Positions 1 through 5,433 of a stretch of DNA of 9,527 nucleotides are shown in pieces. Positions within the stretch are counted from its first letter, which is position 1, and each line of letters begins with the position of its first letter. Source of the stretch: Bacteroidota bacterium (GTDB lineage Bacteria > Bacteroidota > Bacteroidia > M30B66). The notes beneath the pieces were generated by a model that was not told the DNA's origin, did not search any database, and worked only from the letters and a program-made list of their open reading frames with translations. Made by a program: the position numbers and the translations under genes. The stretch is taken from positions 1 to 9,527 of the forward strand of contig JAGQVC010000035.1 of assembly GCA_020438185.1 (NCBI GenBank). Reading direction: 5' to 3'.

Positions 1-196
1 CGGTGGTATCGTTTAATTCGCATTCCATGAATTTTTCCACCGTAACAGCCAGCACCGGATTGCCGTTGGAATCATAAGTAGTATCGGTTGATACATCGCC
101 CGGAATACTTTGCACAAAGGTGATTTCAGGGGTTTGAGCCAAAGCTGCAAGCGATGAAAAAACACATACATATATTATTAGTACAATCTTACTCAT
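1..196 (-). CDS. Secreted protein of unknown function, N-terminal part (truncated by window edge)
   Basis: This reading frame starts at the ATG at 196-194 on the minus strand and runs off the left edge after 65 codons with no stop. It begins MSKIVLIIYVCVFSSLAALA followed by Q: one Lys, a hydrophobic stretch, then a likely signal peptidase I site at LALA-QT, so the product should leave the cytoplasm. No lipobox Cys is present at the cleavage point. The visible mature part (TPEITFVQSIPGD... to ...KFMECELNDTT) matches no family I recognise; the spacing of Thr, Asp and Val would suit an extracellular beta-rich domain, but that is a guess. The upstream region carries a C8 run (minus-strand sense) inside a possible promoter. 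Confidence is in the existence of the gene, not its function. Confidence 0.7.
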   Translation of the reverse strand, partial: MSKIVLIIYVCVFSSLAALAQTPEITFVQSIPGDVSTDTTYDSNGNPVLAVTVEKFMECELNDTT

Positions 197-559
197 GTCG
201 AATTTGATTTTAATTCAACTAATTAAAATAATAGTTTTGACAAAAGCAAATTATTTTACGGGGGGGGTAAACTTTATGTTAATAAAACGTTACTAATTGT
301 AAAATCCGCATGAAATGCGGAATAATGTACTGGTAATACAAGTGCGGTAAAAAACCCAGCGACAGATAAACACGACCTTTAAAACGTACTTACTTTACAA
401 ATAGTGGTGCATGAAAAGCTGTGCGGCTTTATAAGATTGAAATGTGCACTAAATAGCACTTACATATACTGCAATTCCGGGAAGCGCGTTACCCTATAGT
501 AACCCAAACAACCGAAATCCCGTTAGAGCACAAATCTACCTAATCAAGAACATGTTATC
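197..559. other. Long intergenic region without a convincing gene
   Basis: This 363-bp stretch separates the leftward secreted-protein gene from the rightward mini-lipoprotein gene, so it should hold promoters for both. I see no credible coding frame. It contains a G8 run (260-267) and several short dyads: TCCGCAT-GAA-ATGCGGA (305-321), AAAGC-N6-GCTTT (415-430), GTGC-N8-GCAC (444-459) and GTTAC-N6-GTAAC (488-503). None has the GC-rich stem plus T run of a clear forward terminator. No perfect TAnnTTTG box occurs on the plus strand near the lipoprotein start; the one at 232-239 has no -33 box at the usual spacing. A structured RNA cannot be excluded but is not supported by anything I can recognise. 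Confidence 0.6.
241..271 (-). promoter_or_regulatory. Possible promoter with a C8 run in its spacer
   Basis: Read on the minus strand, TTTA (271-268) and TGCTTTTG (248-241) each match the Bacteroidota boxes TTTG and TAnnTTTG with one mismatch, and are separated by exactly 19 nt. The spacer includes a run of eight C (267-260 in minus sense). Transcription would begin near 237, giving a leader of about 40 nt to the secreted-protein start at 196. Both boxes are imperfect, so this is a candidate only. Confidence 0.35.
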
Positions 560-688
560 ATGAAGACTCAAAAAGGGATTCTGCTTCTTCTGGCTGCTTT
601 TGTTTTCGGTTTATCATCATGCGTTTCACGCATAGATTGCCCGGCATACAGTAAAAAAGAGGAAGTGAAGAAAGAAGTCAGGTCGTAA
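560..688 (+). CDS. Mini-lipoprotein with DCPAY motif, copy 1 (42 aa)
   Basis: This small frame (ATG at 560, TAA at 686-688) encodes a 42-residue protein. A short basic start (MKTQKG) leads into a hydrophobic core and a good lipobox, GLSS-C21, so it should be lipidated at Cys21 by Lgt and Lsp and anchored to an inner- or outer-membrane leaflet. The mature peptide has only about 22 residues: C-V-S-R-I-DCPAY and then a Lys/Glu-rich tail (SKKEEVKKEVRS). The second Cys (26) is followed by Pro. The next gene encodes a clear paralogue with the same lipobox position and the same DCPAY. The repeat of signal peptide plus motif in two neighbouring frames is the main reason to believe both are real. The function is unknown to me. 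Confidence 0.8.
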   Translation: MKTQKGILLLLAAFVFGLSSCVSRIDCPAYSKKEEVKKEVRS

Positions 689-710
689 GTCAAAAAACAC
701 TAATTTTGAC
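689..710. repeat. Inverted repeat GTCAAAA-N8-TTTTGAC between the lipoprotein genes
   Basis: Perfect 7-bp arms (689-695 and 704-710) flank an 8-nt centre. The dyad starts directly after the copy 1 stop codon and its right arm overlaps the promoter-like box TAATTTTG at 701-708. It is AT-rich with no T run after it, so it looks more like an operator than a terminator, but no regulator is identified. Confidence 0.4.
701..708 (+). promoter_or_regulatory. Bacteroidota -7 box TAATTTTG before lipoprotein copy 2
   Basis: This is a perfect match to TAnnTTTG. Transcription would start near 712, giving a leader of about 14 nt before the ATG at 726. No TTTG or TTG lies at the expected 19-20 nt upstream, so the -33 part is missing or weak. 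If used, it would drive the copy 2 lipoprotein and ytxJ independently of copy 1. Confidence 0.45.
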
Positions 711-725
711 CTGAATTTTAATCAA

Positions 726-857
726 ATGAAAAAAGCTGCTTCGGTTTTCGCACTGGCTCTGTTGTTAGGTATTGTGATGTCATCCTGCAGAGCAAGAAAA
801 GTTGATTGTCCTGCATACGGGCAAAATCAAATTCCTAAAGAGGCGAAGCATTCCTGA
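726..857 (+). CDS. Mini-lipoprotein with DCPAY motif, copy 2 (43 aa)
   Basis: This 43-residue frame (ATG at 726, TGA at 855-857) is a paralogue of the preceding mini-lipoprotein. It has an MKKAAS start, a hydrophobic core, the lipobox VMSS-C21 and a short mature part C-RARKV-DCPAY-GQNQIPKEAKHS. Shared with copy 1 are the lipobox SSC at the same position, a basic residue two or three after it, (I/V)DCPAY and a charged tail. Signal peptides and tails have diverged, so the duplication is not recent. The stop lies 3 nt before the ytxJ-like start, which argues for one transcript and perhaps coupled translation. The second Cys next to a thiol-redox gene invites a redox or thiol-anchor role, but nothing in the sequence proves it. 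Confidence 0.82.
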   Translation: MKKAASVFALALLLGIVMSSCRARKVDCPAYGQNQIPKEAKHS

Positions 858-860
858 CGC

Positions 861-1181
861 ATGTTAGACTGGATCAGGTTAGAAGACATCTCTCAACTTG
901 ATGAAGTTGACCGGATGTCGCAGGAAACACCTCAGGGTGTTGCCATTTTCAAGCACAGCACCAGATGTTCCATTAGTTCGATGGCTTTAAACCGTCTGGA
1001 AAAAGCGGATTCTCAAATGCCTGTGTATTTCCTTGATTTGCTGGCACATCGGGATATTTCAGACGAAATTGCAAACCATTATCAGGTGGAGCATGAATCG
1101 CCACAGCTACTTATAATAAAGGACAAAAAAGTTGTCTCGAATCATACCCATCACATGATTCACGCAAGCCTGCTGCATTAA
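861..1181 (+). CDS. ytxJ: YtxJ/BrxC-like monothiol bacilliredoxin family protein (DUF2847)
   Basis: The 106-residue cytosolic protein fits the YtxJ family in length and motifs. Residues 30-40 read FKHSTRCSISS, matching the family's FKHSTxCxIS active-site loop with a single Cys (36), and HESPQLL at 78-84 supplies the cis-Pro (81) of a thioredoxin fold. In Firmicutes the family member BrxC exchanges disulfides with bacillithiol-modified proteins; homologues are also found in Bacteroidota. Here Ser replaces the Pro that often follows the active Cys, so it is strictly monothiol (C-S rather than C-P). It has no signal peptide. It sits 3 nt after the second mini-lipoprotein, and its stop is 2 nt from the stop of the convergent OsmC-type gene, leaving no room for a dedicated terminator. 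The family call is firm; the exact thiol partner in this organism is unknown. Confidence 0.88.
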   Translation: MLDWIRLEDISQLDEVDRMSQETPQGVAIFKHSTRCSISSMALNRLEKADSQMPVYFLDLLAHRDISDEIANHYQVEHESPQLLIIKDKKVVSNHTHHMIHASLLH

Positions 1182-1183
1182 TT

Positions 1184-1591
1184 TCAGGGCCATTCAAAGC
1201 TAATGGTCTGCACGAGTTCGCTGTGTAAACTCAATGCAACCGGACATGTTCGGGCCGCCCGCTCCAAAATAATTTGCTCCTTCTCGCTCAGTTTCACAGG
1301 GAAATCATAAAAACGAACTACGATTTCGGCAATACGCCTCGGATCTGAAGCCATAATTTTGGTCACTTCTGCCTGTAATCCGGTTATTTCGATTTTATGT
1401 GTGTTGGCCGCAATTCCCATCAGGGTTATCATACAGGCACTAAGTGCAGCGCAAACGGTATCTGTTGGCGAAAACAATTCCCCTTTTCCGTGGTTGTCAG
1501 TAGGAGCATCGGTTTTGAAGGTGCTGCCTGATGCGAGATGTGTTTGTTCGGTTCGTAACTGTCCCAGATATCGGGATGAAATGGTTGTCAT
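1184..1591 (-). CDS. OsmC/Ohr-family peroxidase-like protein
   Basis: From the ATG at 1591-1589 the product has 135 residues, typical for OsmC-family proteins. The frame is open for 19 more codons upstream, but that extension carries no conserved residues and would run through both candidate promoters. The family's two redox Cys are present: Cys53 in ALSACMITLMG, on the central helix (peroxidatic), and Cys116 in ARTCPVALSL (resolving). FSPTDTV at 40-46 matches the (S/T)PxE/D-type segment before that helix. An extra Cys47 lies one turn earlier. These enzymes dimerise and reduce organic hydroperoxides using dithiols. It is likely cytosolic. It is closer in feel to the YhfA/general OsmC branch than to Ohr, though the branch is uncertain. 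It converges with ytxJ and diverges from the envelope-protein gene at 1624. Confidence 0.88.
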   Translation of the reverse strand: MTTISSRYLGQLRTEQTHLASGSTFKTDAPTDNHGKGELFSPTDTVCAALSACMITLMGIAANTHKIEITGLQAEVTKIMASDPRRIAEIVVRFYDFPVKLSEKEQIILERAARTCPVALSLHSELVQTISFEWP

Positions 1592-1611
1592 GCTGCCTTG
1601 AATTTCTGTTG

Positions 1612-1619
1612 TATCTTTG
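1612..1619 (+). promoter_or_regulatory. -7 box TATCTTTG for the envelope protein-lipA transcript
   Basis: This is a perfect TAnnTTTG. With the usual spacing the transcript would begin at about 1623, at or one base before the GTG start at 1624, so the mRNA would be almost leaderless. A -33 TTG at the ideal distance is not seen; the nearest TTG (1585-1587) is about 5 nt too far. The box lies just upstream of the osmC start codon, on the opposite strand. Confidence 0.5.
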
Positions 1620-1623
1620 CTTC

Positions 1624-2391
1624 GTGCCTCAAAAGTACCTAAAAACACTCATTATTTTACTTTCCTGCTGCCTGCAAATGCCCGTATTTTCGCAGCAGTT
1701 CGAGGAAGTTAAGGACATTGAAGAAAAAGGGATTCTTTACAACCGAATTCAAACTTTCGGTGTTCTGGTGCATTCGGGAGGCTTGGGCATTACTTACCGC
1801 CCGGGGAAAATGACGAGCGGATATTCAAGTTTACAGGGCGACTTTCAGCTTCTCAACATGAAGCATCCCAAAGAGGTAAAAAGCGTAAACCCCTTTAGCG
1901 ATAACAATTCCGGTTATATATACGGGAAACTGAACTCGGTTTTCATCGCGCGAAGCGGCATTGGAATTAGAAAAACGCTAAACCCAAAGGAATCGAAAGG
2001 AAGTGTTGAAATATCATGGAGTGCCTACGGCGGAGCTTCGTTCGGAATTGCAAAACCAATTTACCTCTCGGTTTACTATTTCGATGATCAGAACGGAGTG
2101 ACTGAAAGAATCGAAAGGTACAATCCTGATAATCATTACCCTGATAATATTGCCGGCCGAGCATCGGGATTAAAGGGCTGGGATGAGAGCAGAATTTATC
2201 CCGGATTATACGCCAGTGCTGCTCTTGATTTTGAATTTGGCAAAGAAAAGGAAAGACTTCGCATCGTGGAGGTAGGAAGCTGTATAGATATTTATCCGAA
2301 TGCCATTCCAATTATGGCATTTAATGAACCTTCGCATTACTTCTTTACCTTTTTTCTGCGTATTCTGGTTGGAAAGAAATGGAACAAATAA
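1624..2391 (+). CDS. Predicted outer-membrane or secreted protein of unknown function, upstream of lipA
   Basis: I place the start at GTG 1624, giving 255 residues. From there the N-terminus is a good signal peptide: MPQKYLK, a hydrophobic core TLIILLSCCLQ, then cleavage at PVFS-QQ. Earlier in-frame ATGs (1531, 1576) give an odd extension that overlaps osmC, and ATG 1678 would destroy the signal. The mature protein has alternating aromatic/hydrophobic and polar runs (GVLVHSGGLGITYR, ISWSAYGGASFGI, IYLSVYYF, LYASAALDFEF) and ends in a strand-like YFFTFFLRILVGKKW, all suiting a small outer-membrane beta-barrel. LLSC could be misread as a lipobox, but VFS-QQ fits better. It overlaps lipA by 13 nt, so the two are probably co-transcribed. 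I do not recognise the family. Confidence 0.75.
   Translation: MPQKYLKTLIILLSCCLQMPVFSQQFEEVKDIEEKGILYNRIQTFGVLVHSGGLGITYRPGKMTSGYSSLQGDFQLLNMKHPKEVKSVNPFSDNNSGYIYGKLNSVFIARSGIGIRKTLNPKESKGSVEISWSAYGGASFGIAKPIYLSVYYFDDQNGVTERIERYNPDNHYPDNIAGRASGLKGWDESRIYPGLYASAALDFEFGKEKERLRIVEVGSCIDIYPNAIPIMAFNEPSHYFFTFFLRILVGKKWNK
1630..1637 (-). promoter_or_regulatory. -7 box TACTTTTG for the OsmC-type gene
   Basis: Read on the minus strand, 1637-1630 is a perfect TAnnTTTG. Transcription would begin near 1626, giving a leader of about 35 nt to the ATG at 1591. No -33 box is evident at 19 nt. It lies inside the first codons of the opposite gene and faces the TATCTTTG box at 1612-1619. Confidence 0.45.
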
Positions 2392-3254
2392 CACCTAAAA
2401 CTGAAGATAAACCGAAACGGACAAAGCCGGACTGGCTGCGTGTAAAATTACCTACAGGCAAGGAGTACGCGCAAGTACGTCAGTTGGTTGACGAACATAA
2501 ACTGCATACAATCTGCGAAAGTGGAAATTGTCCGAACATGGGCGAATGTTGGGGAGCAGGAACTGCTACGTTCATGATTTTGGGTAATATTTGTACACGT
2601 TCATGCGGTTTTTGCGCGGTTGCCACCGGAATGCCAACTTCGGTTGACTGGCAGGAACCCAATCGCGTTGCCAATTCGGTAAAGCTCATGAAAGTGAAGC
2701 ATGCCGTAATTACTTCGGTTGATCGCGATGATTTAAAGGATGGCGGTTCTATTATCTGGGCAGAAACAGTTGCAGCTATTCGCCGCGAAAGCCCCGGTAC
2801 CACACTTGAAACGCTTATTCCCGATTTTATGGGAAAATGGGAAAACCTTCAGCGCATAATTGATATTCGTCCCGAAATTGTTTCTCACAACCTGGAAACC
2901 GTTCGCCGCCTTACACGTCAGGTGCGTATTCAGGCCCAGTACGACCGCAGTCTGGAGGTATTAAAGAGATTAAAGGATGGCGGCTGTAAAACCAAATCAG
3001 GTGTAATGCTTGGTCTGGGCGAAACGGATGAAGAAATCCGAGAAACGATGCAGGATCTGGCAAATTCAAATGTGGATATTTTAACATTGGGTCAATACCT
3101 GCAACCAACACCCAAACACTTACCTGTTGCGGAGTTTGTTACACCGGAGCGCTTCGCTGAATATAAAGAGTACGGATTAAAATTAGGATTTAAATACGTT
3201 GAAAGTGGTCCGCTGGTGCGTTCGTCCTACCATGCAGAAAAGCACTTATTTTAA
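2379..3254 (+). CDS. lipA: Lipoyl synthase LipA (radical SAM)
   Basis: LipA inserts two sulfur atoms into protein-bound octanoyl groups to make the lipoyl cofactor of pyruvate and 2-oxoglutarate dehydrogenases and of the glycine cleavage system. At 291 residues it is of normal length. All cluster ligands are visible: the auxiliary 4Fe-4S motif CX4CX5C (Cys46, 51, 57 in CESGNCPNMGECW), the radical SAM motif CX3CX2C (Cys72, 76, 79 in CTRSCGFC), and the C-terminal RSSY (281-284) that provides the serine ligand of the auxiliary cluster. The start ATG lies inside the 3' end of the upstream envelope-protein gene (13-nt overlap, different frame), which points to translational coupling. No lipB is adjacent. 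About 155 bp of non-coding sequence follows before the fic region, with no clear terminator. Confidence 0.98.
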   Translation: MEQITPKTEDKPKRTKPDWLRVKLPTGKEYAQVRQLVDEHKLHTICESGNCPNMGECWGAGTATFMILGNICTRSCGFCAVATGMPTSVDWQEPNRVANSVKLMKVKHAVITSVDRDDLKDGGSIIWAETVAAIRRESPGTTLETLIPDFMGKWENLQRIIDIRPEIVSHNLETVRRLTRQVRIQAQYDRSLEVLKRLKDGGCKTKSGVMLGLGETDEEIRETMQDLANSNVDILTLGQYLQPTPKHLPVAEFVTPERFAEYKEYGLKLGFKYVESGPLVRSSYHAEKHLF

Positions 3255-3453
3255 TTATTTATTTCTGCTGTCGCAGGATGAAGCCTGTCTCTCTTTCATG
3301 ATACAGTACCTCTGAAATGAGAGGAATGGTATGATTAAAAAATCAAATAAATCGCTCCGGTATGCGTTCAAATTCGCGTTGAATAATCCTGATAAATCCG
3401 GAAATTAATAATGGTCTTTGGAAATCTGTGTAAGGTAATTTTGCAAACAAAAA
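3255..3453. other. Intergenic gap between convergent lipA and fic
   Basis: About 200 bp of AT-rich sequence lies between the two convergent stops. The only structure I see is a weak hairpin CCTCT-N6-AGAGG (3309-3324) without a T run, so it is not a good intrinsic terminator. I find no RNA gene or credible small ORF. Confidence 0.5.
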
Positions 3454-4233
3454 TCATTGATTTATTAAGCCTTTTGCAGTCATTAAAAGGAATGGCAAAG
3501 CTTGATTATAATCGAGAAATTCATAATCTATTCCTAATAATTTCAGGTTTCTGTAATAGGATTGTAAATTCAGATAATAATTTTTTTCAAGCTGAATTGC
3601 AGTAGCCTTATTTCCAATTTTATTTATTAAGAACCATTTTTCGAGAAGCCTGGCAGTTCTACCGTTACCATCCTGAAATGGGTGAATTTTTACAAAAACC
3701 AAATGGATAAATGCAGCCCAATAAAGTATTTCTGTTGGGTTTAAATCGGCTTCTAAAAGTATCTCAATATCAGAAAAAAGTTTTCCCAATTCAGTCTCCA
3801 CTTTGCCCGGCTCAGCTGCAACGTAGTCAATTTTATCTTCACTGTTAATCACAAACATCGGATTAGTCCGGATAAATCCTTGCTGAGATAAAGGAAGAAT
3901 GTTAGCAGTTAATATTGAATGTGCTTTTTTTAAATTAGAAAAAATAAGTTCATTTTCAAAAATAAATTCATAAGCCTGATATAAGTCATCAGCTCTTTTT
4001 GTATAATCAGGCTTGTAACTTACACGAAGAAACTTGTACTTGAAATAGCTGTCAAAATCAATATCCTCTCCTTCTATTCTGGAAGAATAAACCGATGAAA
4101 CCGAATTGTAAAATTTAAAATAATCAACAGGAGTTTCTAATCTGTCTAAACCTTCAATAATTAGATCCGGATTTGTTGCAAGCGATCCCTGATACTGCCT
4201 CAATAAGGTACCGGAAAGAATTTGAAGTTTCAT
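3454..4233 (-). CDS. Fic-family protein, class II (N-terminal inhibitory motif), probable AMPylase
   Basis: The 259-residue protein has the full Fic core HPFQDGNGRTAR (184-195), with catalytic His184, phosphate-binding Asp188/Asn190/Gly191 and both Arg. Fic enzymes usually transfer AMP from ATP to a hydroxyl side chain of a target protein. The N-terminal helix carries SSRIEG (50-55), which matches the inhibitory (S/T)xxxE(G/N) motif with Glu54, so the protein should hold itself in check in cis (class II) rather than need a separate antitoxin; none is present next door. No DNA-binding winged helix is evident in the remaining C-terminal 60 residues. The gene is visibly AT-richer than its neighbours (two hand-counted 60-base lines gave 18 and 20 G+C, against 33 in a lipA line) and stands alone, which suggests acquisition by transfer. 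The target is unknown. Confidence 0.93.
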   Translation of the reverse strand: MKLQILSGTLLRQYQGSLATNPDLIIEGLDRLETPVDYFKFYNSVSSVYSSRIEGEDIDFDSYFKYKFLRVSYKPDYTKRADDLYQAYEFIFENELIFSNLKKAHSILTANILPLSQQGFIRTNPMFVINSEDKIDYVAAEPGKVETELGKLFSDIEILLEADLNPTEILYWAAFIHLVFVKIHPFQDGNGRTARLLEKWFLINKIGNKATAIQLEKNYYLNLQSYYRNLKLLGIDYEFLDYNQALPFLLMTAKGLINQ

Positions 4234-4290
4234 AATTGTATTTGGGTTTAGCCAAAGAGGCTACTCTATTTATCCCGACCAGACTGATTC

Positions 4291-4298
4291 CAAAATTA
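4291..4298 (-). promoter_or_regulatory. Possible -7 box TAATTTTG for fic
   Basis: Read on the minus strand, 4298-4291 is a perfect TAnnTTTG, placing transcription start near 4287 and leaving about 53 nt to the fic ATG. No -33 box sits at the right spacing, and the region is AT-rich, so a chance match is possible. Confidence 0.35.
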
Positions 4299-4362
4299 GG
4301 AATAGATTGGAAATTTTGTTCATCAAAAATTTATAATTGAAATCGGAGGTTCGCTCTATATT

Positions 4363-4399
4363 GATTTTGACTTATTTGAATAATCAATAAGTTGAAATT
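4363..4399. repeat. Imperfect AT-rich inverted repeat upstream of gldA
   Basis: The core ACTTATT-N9-AATAAGT (4370-4392) pairs perfectly. The stem extends outward with G-T wobbles and further T-A pairs to 4363 and 4399, for about 14 pairs. Its right arm covers the candidate -33 TTG of the gldA promoter (4392-4394), so it could be an operator or the remnant of an insertion. It lacks any T run after it. Confidence 0.4.
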
Positions 4400-4421
4400 C
4401 TTCAGCATTATTTTACGTTTA
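4392..4421 (+). promoter_or_regulatory. Candidate gldA promoter
   Basis: TTG (4392-4394) is followed after 19 nt by TACGTTTA (4414-4421), one mismatch from TAnnTTTG. Transcription would begin near 4425, giving a leader of about 19 nt to the GTG at 4444. The spacing is right but the last base of the -7 box is wrong. Confidence 0.4.
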
Positions 4422-4443
4422 TTTGCAATAACAATTACAGATC

Positions 4444-5352
4444 GTGTCGATAGAAGTTAAAGGCGTAAGCAAGTTGTATGGCGGGCAAAAAGCGCTCGAC
4501 AATGTTAGCTTTACCGTAAATAAGGGTGAAATACTGGGTTTTCTGGGTCCGAACGGAGCCGGTAAATCAACCATGATGAAAATCCTCACAACCTACATTC
4601 CGCCTACGGCGGGAGAGGTTAAAGTTGCGGGATTTGATTGTTTGAGCCAAAGTATGGATGTAAGGCGAAACGTAGGTTATTTGCCTGAACACAATCCCTT
4701 GTACCTGGAAATGTATGTCACTGAATACCTTGGATTTATTGCAGGACTTCATCATCTGAAAGATAAAAACAGGCGCATTGCCGAAATGATTGCCGTGACC
4801 GGTCTGGAGCGTGAAAAACATAAAAAAATTGCTGCTCTGTCAAAGGGTTATCGTCAGCGAGTTGGTTTGGCCCAGGCACTTATTCACGACCCGGCAGTCT
4901 TAATTCTTGACGAGCCTACAACCGGGCTGGATCCCAATCAGCTGGCCGAGATCCGCGAGTTAATCAGGACCATCGGCAAGGAAAAAACACTCATGTTTTC
5001 AACGCATATCATGCAGGAGGTAGAAGCCATTTGCGACCGTGTAATCATTATTAATCAGGGTAGTATTGTTGCAGATGGTAAAACTTCAGAGCTGGCAAAA
5101 AATCAATCCCGTGGTTTCACCATTCTGGTGGAATTTGACCGCCTGCCTAATGTGCATGATTTCCGCAAAATTGAAGGGGTGACAAGCATCCGGCAAATTG
5201 CCGATAATACGCTGGAAATATCCGCCGAAGGCGAGAAAGACATACGCCCCGAAATATTTAAAATGGCCGTTGAAAAACAGGTTACCGTGCTAACCATTAA
5301 CCGCCGCGAGCTTAAGCTTGAAGAAGTATTCCAGAAACTCACCAAAAATTAA
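4444..5352 (+). CDS. gldA: GldA-type ABC transporter ATP-binding protein
   Basis: This is a 302-residue ABC ATPase with every motif intact: Walker A GPNGAGKST (35-43), signature LSKGYRQRV (132-140), Walker B VLILDEP with Asp156/Glu157, and switch His188 in FSTHIMQEVE. The stretch GYLPEHNPLYLEMYV at the Q-loop position, GLDPNQL after Walker B and the roughly 80-residue C-terminal domain match GldA of flavobacteria as I recall it. GldA works with the membrane subunits GldF and GldG in gliding motility; those genes are not in this window, and non-gliding Bacteroidota also keep GldA-like ATPases, so the transporter may have another role here. Translation starts at GTG 4444, about 20 nt after a plausible promoter. 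metK follows after 81 nt but has its own promoter. Confidence 0.85.
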   Translation: MSIEVKGVSKLYGGQKALDNVSFTVNKGEILGFLGPNGAGKSTMMKILTTYIPPTAGEVKVAGFDCLSQSMDVRRNVGYLPEHNPLYLEMYVTEYLGFIAGLHHLKDKNRRIAEMIAVTGLEREKHKKIAALSKGYRQRVGLAQALIHDPAVLILDEPTTGLDPNQLAEIRELIRTIGKEKTLMFSTHIMQEVEAICDRVIIINQGSIVADGKTSELAKNQSRGFTILVEFDRLPNVHDFRKIEGVTSIRQIADNTLEISAEGEKDIRPEIFKMAVEKQVTVLTINRRELKLEEVFQKLTKN

Positions 5353-5375
5353 GCTGAATTTCCTGCATTTTACCG

Positions 5376-5406
5376 TTTGTATTGACAAGGCAAGTCCGTA
5401 TTTTTG
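5376..5406 (+). promoter_or_regulatory. metK promoter (TTTG-N19-TATTTTTG)
   Basis: TTTG (5376-5379), a 19-nt spacer and TATTTTTG (5399-5406) match the Bacteroidota housekeeping promoter at both boxes and in spacing, the best such site in the window. Transcription should begin near 5410, leaving about 24 nt before the ATG at 5434. That rules out the TTG at 5404 as a start codon, since it is part of the -7 box, and is too short to hold a SAM riboswitch. Confidence 0.8.
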
Positions 5407-5433
5407 CCACCCATTCATTTAAAACTCAATTCA

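Noticed and set aside
305..321. Hairpin TCCGCAT-GAA-ATGCGGA as a terminator
   Set aside because: It has a short T run only when read leftward, and no gene lies upstream in that direction for it to terminate.
1592..1648. Longer OsmC-type protein starting at 1648
   Set aside because: The added 19 residues have no family-like features and would place the start upstream of the gene's own -7 box.
3309..3324. CCTCT-N6-AGAGG as the lipA terminator
   Set aside because: The stem is only five pairs and no T run follows it.
3411..3605. Rightward 64-aa frame downstream of lipA
   Set aside because: Most of it lies antisense to the well-supported fic gene and has no recognisable features.
5353..5433. 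SAM riboswitch upstream of metK
   Set aside because: The predicted leader after the promoter is only about 24 nt, too short for any known SAM-binding RNA, and the gap shows no suitable stems.
5404..5433. TTG at 5404 as the metK start, adding ten residues
   Set aside because: The TTG is part of the -7 promoter box, and ATG 5434 begins the conserved MPYLFTSESVSEGHPDK sequence.
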